A stretch of 64,000 nt of DNA from Sodiomyces alkalinus F11. Its lineage: Eukaryota > Ascomycota > Sordariomycetes > Glomerellales > Plectosphaerellaceae. The stretch is taken from assembly GCF_003711515.1 (NCBI RefSeq), contig NW_021167091.1, forward strand, positions 680,313-744,312, in the 5' to 3' direction. The translations under genes and the position numbers were made by a program. This document shows, piece after piece, positions 60,400 to 64,000 of the stretch (positions are counted from its first letter, which is position 1; the number at the start of each line of letters is the position of its first letter). A model generated the notes under the pieces. The model did no database searches. It had not been told where the DNA came from and was given only the letters and a program-made list of their open reading frames with translations.

Positions 60400-63300
60400 A
60401 GCCTAGGAAAGGAGAACGTACTAGGACTACGATCGGGATAGCACGAGAAAAGACAGGATAGATTATTACCTAATAACACTACTAGAACGGACTAGTAATC
60501 CTATAGCTAGATTAAACCCGACCTACGGGGTGTATTACAGGTAATATACCTTATTCGATATATACCAGGGACGCTTATAAAATACACTACGAATTAAAGG
60601 CCAGGGAATAGCGGACGCTATAGGCACTAAAAGGCTATAAATATAAATAGTATAATAAAGGCCTATAACGATAAATCTAGAACGTAATATCAGAAGAACA
60701 AGCTAGGGAGCTTAATATATTAATCGACGGACCCGACTACTAAAGGCTAAAAGAAAGATTCGAGAGGAACCGACCTCACGATATAATAAAAAACTAAGAG
60801 CACTTCCGTATAAGGAGTATATACGAGAAGCCTTTAAGATTTACTTTATAGGGATTAGGGATCACCTATATACCGATATCCGGATTTACGGTATTAACGC
60901 GCGCGTAATAATCGATAGCGGAGTATAAAGGAATTATATATCTCTAAGATTCCTTAACGAATAAGAAATACTATAATAACGAAAATAACTATAAAATAAG
61001 TATAAAATACGAAACGTAGAGGGATAAACTATATCTTATAGTAACGGTATTATTGATAAGGAGACGGTACTACTCTAAGTCGTTCTCTAGGGGAAAAAAG
61101 GAATAATAACCTTCGATATAACCGATATAGGGAAACGAGATATACTACTCGGAATCCCGTGGCTATAAGAATAGAACCCTTATATAGATTAAAGACTTAG
61201 CCACCTTTAGTGGGAGTTAGTCACTAAGGAGAGATCTAGAAATAATCACTTAAATGACCCCGGAGAAAGACCCTTAACGGGCATACGCGGGAAGAAAACG
61301 AAGAAACGAAAAAAATAAGTAAAACAGGAAAAAACACCGCGAAAGATAGTATTTAGCCGGGATTAGACTAAATAATAAGTAAAACGCGAATAGAAACTCG
61401 TACTTATATTTATTAAAATAGCTCGGAAGGATAACGAACGACTAGTATATATACCCGAGGAATACTAGTAATATAAGAAACTCTTCCGGGAAGAGTTAGA
61501 AACCGGTTTACCTAAATATAGGTATTACGATTATAAAATCCCGTTAAAGCCAGAAACTAACCCTAAATTCTATAAGATCTATAGTCTTAACTAGAAGGAG
61601 AGAGACGCTTTACGCGAGTATATCCGAGAATATCTCTAGAAAGGATATATTAAACCTTTAATATTACTAGTAGGATACCCTATCCTATTTATACTAAAGA
61701 AGAATAGCAAACTACGACTTTATATAGACTACTAACAGCTTAATAATATCACTATTAAAAATCGCTACCCTTTATTACTTATTAGCGAGTTATAAGATCG
61801 CTTATAAGGAGCGTAATAGCTTATAGCACTCGACCTAAAAGGAGCTTATAACCTTATCAGAATTAAGGAAGGAGAAGAATAGAAAACTGCGTTTTGGATA
61901 TAAGAAGGATACTTTAAGTATCTTATTATACCTTTTAGACTAACTAATACGCCTACTACCTTTTAGTCTATAATTAATAACGTATTATAAGAGTACCTAA
62001 ACGACTTTGTAGTTATATACGTCGACGATATCCTTATCTTCTCGAAGACCCTCGAAGAATATAAAGGATATATTTATAAGATTCTAGGTAAGCTCTAGGA
62101 AGCGAAGCTAGTAGTTAAGTCTAAGAAGAGTTAGTTCTATAAGAAAGAAGTTAACTTCCTCGGATTTATTATTAAACCAGGAGAGATCTATATAGAAGAA
62201 TCGAAAGTCTAAGCCGTTATAGAATAGCCTACGCCTACGAGTATTCGCGATATTTAAGCGTTTTTAGGCTTCGCTAACTTCTACCGACGATTTATAAAGG
62301 ATTATAGAAAGGTCGTAACGTTCTTAACAGGAATAACCAAGAAAGATTAGAAATTCGAATAGACTAATAAGGCCGAGGCAGCCTTATAAGAAATTAAGAG
62401 GAGAATCCTTAATAGACTAATATTACGAATACTAGACCCTATAAAGCTATACGAAGTGGAGACTAATACCTCCGATTACGCCTTAGGGGGATAGTTAGGA
62501 TAATAAGATAAGGAAGGACGACTACACCTAGTAGCCTTCTTCTCGAAGAAACTCCACGGACCAGAACTTAACTATTAGATCCACGATAAAGAGTTAATAG
62601 CGATTATTAAAGTATTTTAGGAATAAAGACCGTACCTATCCAGGATAGAGTACCCTATTAAGGTCTACACTAATTATAAGAACCTAACTTACTTTACTAC
62701 TAATAAAGTGCTAAATAAACGATAAGTTAGATAGGTAGAATTCTTATTGGAATTTAACTTTAAGATTTAGTATTAGAAAGGATTAGAAAACGGAAAAGCA
62801 GACACGCTTAGTCGCTAATAGCTACTAGAATAAGCGAACGAAGAGTAACACACTATACTCTAATAGTAAGATAAGAAGCTAATTAATAAGTTCCGGGAAC
62901 TTATACTAATCGAAAGAATTAACTAAGATATTATTCGATAAGCGTATAATCTACTAGCGTATAGTTATTAGGCAGTAACTAAGATATATTAACGATTACG
63001 ATACTACTACGGATATCGAGGAACTAAAGAATAAGTCTAAGACTATATTAAGAAATACGAAGTATATAATAAAGCGAAAGGATTAAGGCATAAACCCTAT
63101 AGACTACTATAACCACTACTAATTCTAGAAACGGTATAGGAGTTAGTCTTTATAGACTTTATTACGGGATTACCTAAGTTAAAAGATCTAACTATAGGAA
63201 AAGAGTACGATAGTATATAAGTAATTATAGACTAATTAACTAAGTACGCGTACTTCTTACTATTTAATACTACGACTACTACCGAATAACTCGTATACAC

Positions 63301-64000
63301 TTTCCTAAGATATATTATAGGAAACCACGGAATACCGAAGTAACTAGTTATAGATTAGGATAAATTATTTACTAGTAAATTCTGGAAATCTCTAATCGCG
63401 TAATTAGGGATAGACTACTAACTATTAATAGCGTTTTACCTATAGACCGACGGATAAATAGAAAGGATAAACTAAACCCTCGAATAATATCTTAGATACT
63501 ATATTAACTATAAGCAGGATAACTAGGTTAAATTATTACCGTTAGTATAATTTATATATAATAGTGCAATAAGCGAATCCAGTAAGATTATACTATTCTA
63601 CGCGAACTACGGACTTACACCTATAGCTTATAAAGAACTAAGAGAAGCGTAAGAAGCACCTAAAGTAACCAAGAGAGTCGAAGAAATTAAGGAAATCCAC
63701 GACTAGCTATAATAAGACCTGAAGATAGTTAGAACCAGAATAAAAAAATACGTCGATAGAGTAAGATTAAAGGGACTAACCTTTAAAAAGGGGGATAGCG
63801 TTTACCTTATACGATAAAATATTAAGACTAAACGACTAAGCGATAAATTAGACTTTAGGAAAATCGGACCTTTTAAAATTTCAAAGAAAATCTCGGATAC
63901 TAACTACCACCTTTTATTACCCGAGACTATAAAAATACACCTAGTCTTTTATATTTTATTATTAAAACCAGCACTATAGGCATTATAAACGAAAGACCTT
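60400..64000 (+). pseudogene. Gypsy 3 pol pseudogene, running off the window
   Basis: Protease: IIDSG at about 60908-60922, with ILLGIPWL-like flap sequence at about 61145-61170. Reverse transcriptase: about 61490-62200 with an intact YVDDILIFS motif at 62018-62044. RNase H: about 62440-62830. Integrase: about 62950-63650, with FIDFITGLPK and related segments. The C-terminal region continues to the window end, so the 3' LTR is outside. It is one of the better preserved Gypsy elements here but still carries many stops. Confidence 0.8.

Noticed and set aside
1..64000. Giant cargo-carrying transposon (Starship type)
   Set aside because: I found no tyrosine-recombinase captain gene and no cargo beyond the one ARF-GEF.

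Overview
This looks like nuclear DNA of a filamentous ascomycete (Pezizomycotina). Nearly all of it is a graveyard of nested transposons. The mutation pattern is that of repeat-induced point mutation (RIP): CpA/TpG dinucleotides have become TpA almost everywhere, so Gln and Trp codons read as TAG/TAA, Cys as Tyr and Asp as Asn, while CpG stays common. Six-frame translation therefore gives almost no long open frames, yet retroelement motifs can still be read through the stops. The species cannot be named from this sequence.

The only intact gene lies in a 5.6-kb unmutated island at about 25445-31015. It is a minus-strand, seven-exon gene for a Gea1/Gea2/GBF1-type ARF guanine-nucleotide exchange factor with DCB, HUS, Sec7 and HDS regions. 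My splice model gives 1561 residues without a stop or frameshift. The six introns are 49-66 nt, typical of these fungi. Such proteins activate ARF GTPases at the early Golgi and are normally essential.

Layout: 1-801, LINE ORF1 fragment; 838-1061, LTR, followed by a decayed LTR-element interior to about 4560; 4561-9600, Tad-like LINE; 9600-11350, unassigned; 11350-15700, chromodomain Ty3/Gypsy element; 15700-21938, LINE of a second family (called LINE-A here), plus strand; 21970-23414, repeat B ending in a long (TAA)n tract with a 10-N gap; 23430-25385, Copia element, plus strand, with its 3' LTR; 25386-25444, inverted LTR fragment; 25473-30506, the ARF-GEF gene; 31016-33210, a second Copia LTR, minus strand, split by a 1999-bp pogo/Fot-type DNA transposon; 33211 to about 36470, Copia remains, minus strand; 36480-37640, Gypsy fragment; 37645-38740, LINE ORF1 fragment, minus strand; 38770-44117, second chromodomain Gypsy and LTR; 44120-44840, reverse RT fragment; 44867-50395, another Tad-like LINE and repeat B copy 2; 50400-52220, reversed Gypsy gag and LTR; 52240-52528, RNase H fragment; 52533-58140, second LINE-A copy, minus strand; 58140-64000, Gypsy element running off the window.

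No working transposon is visible, because every element has many stops. The most interesting structure is the gene's setting. It is bracketed by ends of one 194-bp Copia LTR family in the same orientation as the gene, with its stop codon only 28 bp from an LTR terminus and its start codon about 0.5 kb from another. I saw no CRISPR array, rRNA, tRNA or giant-transposon captain gene.
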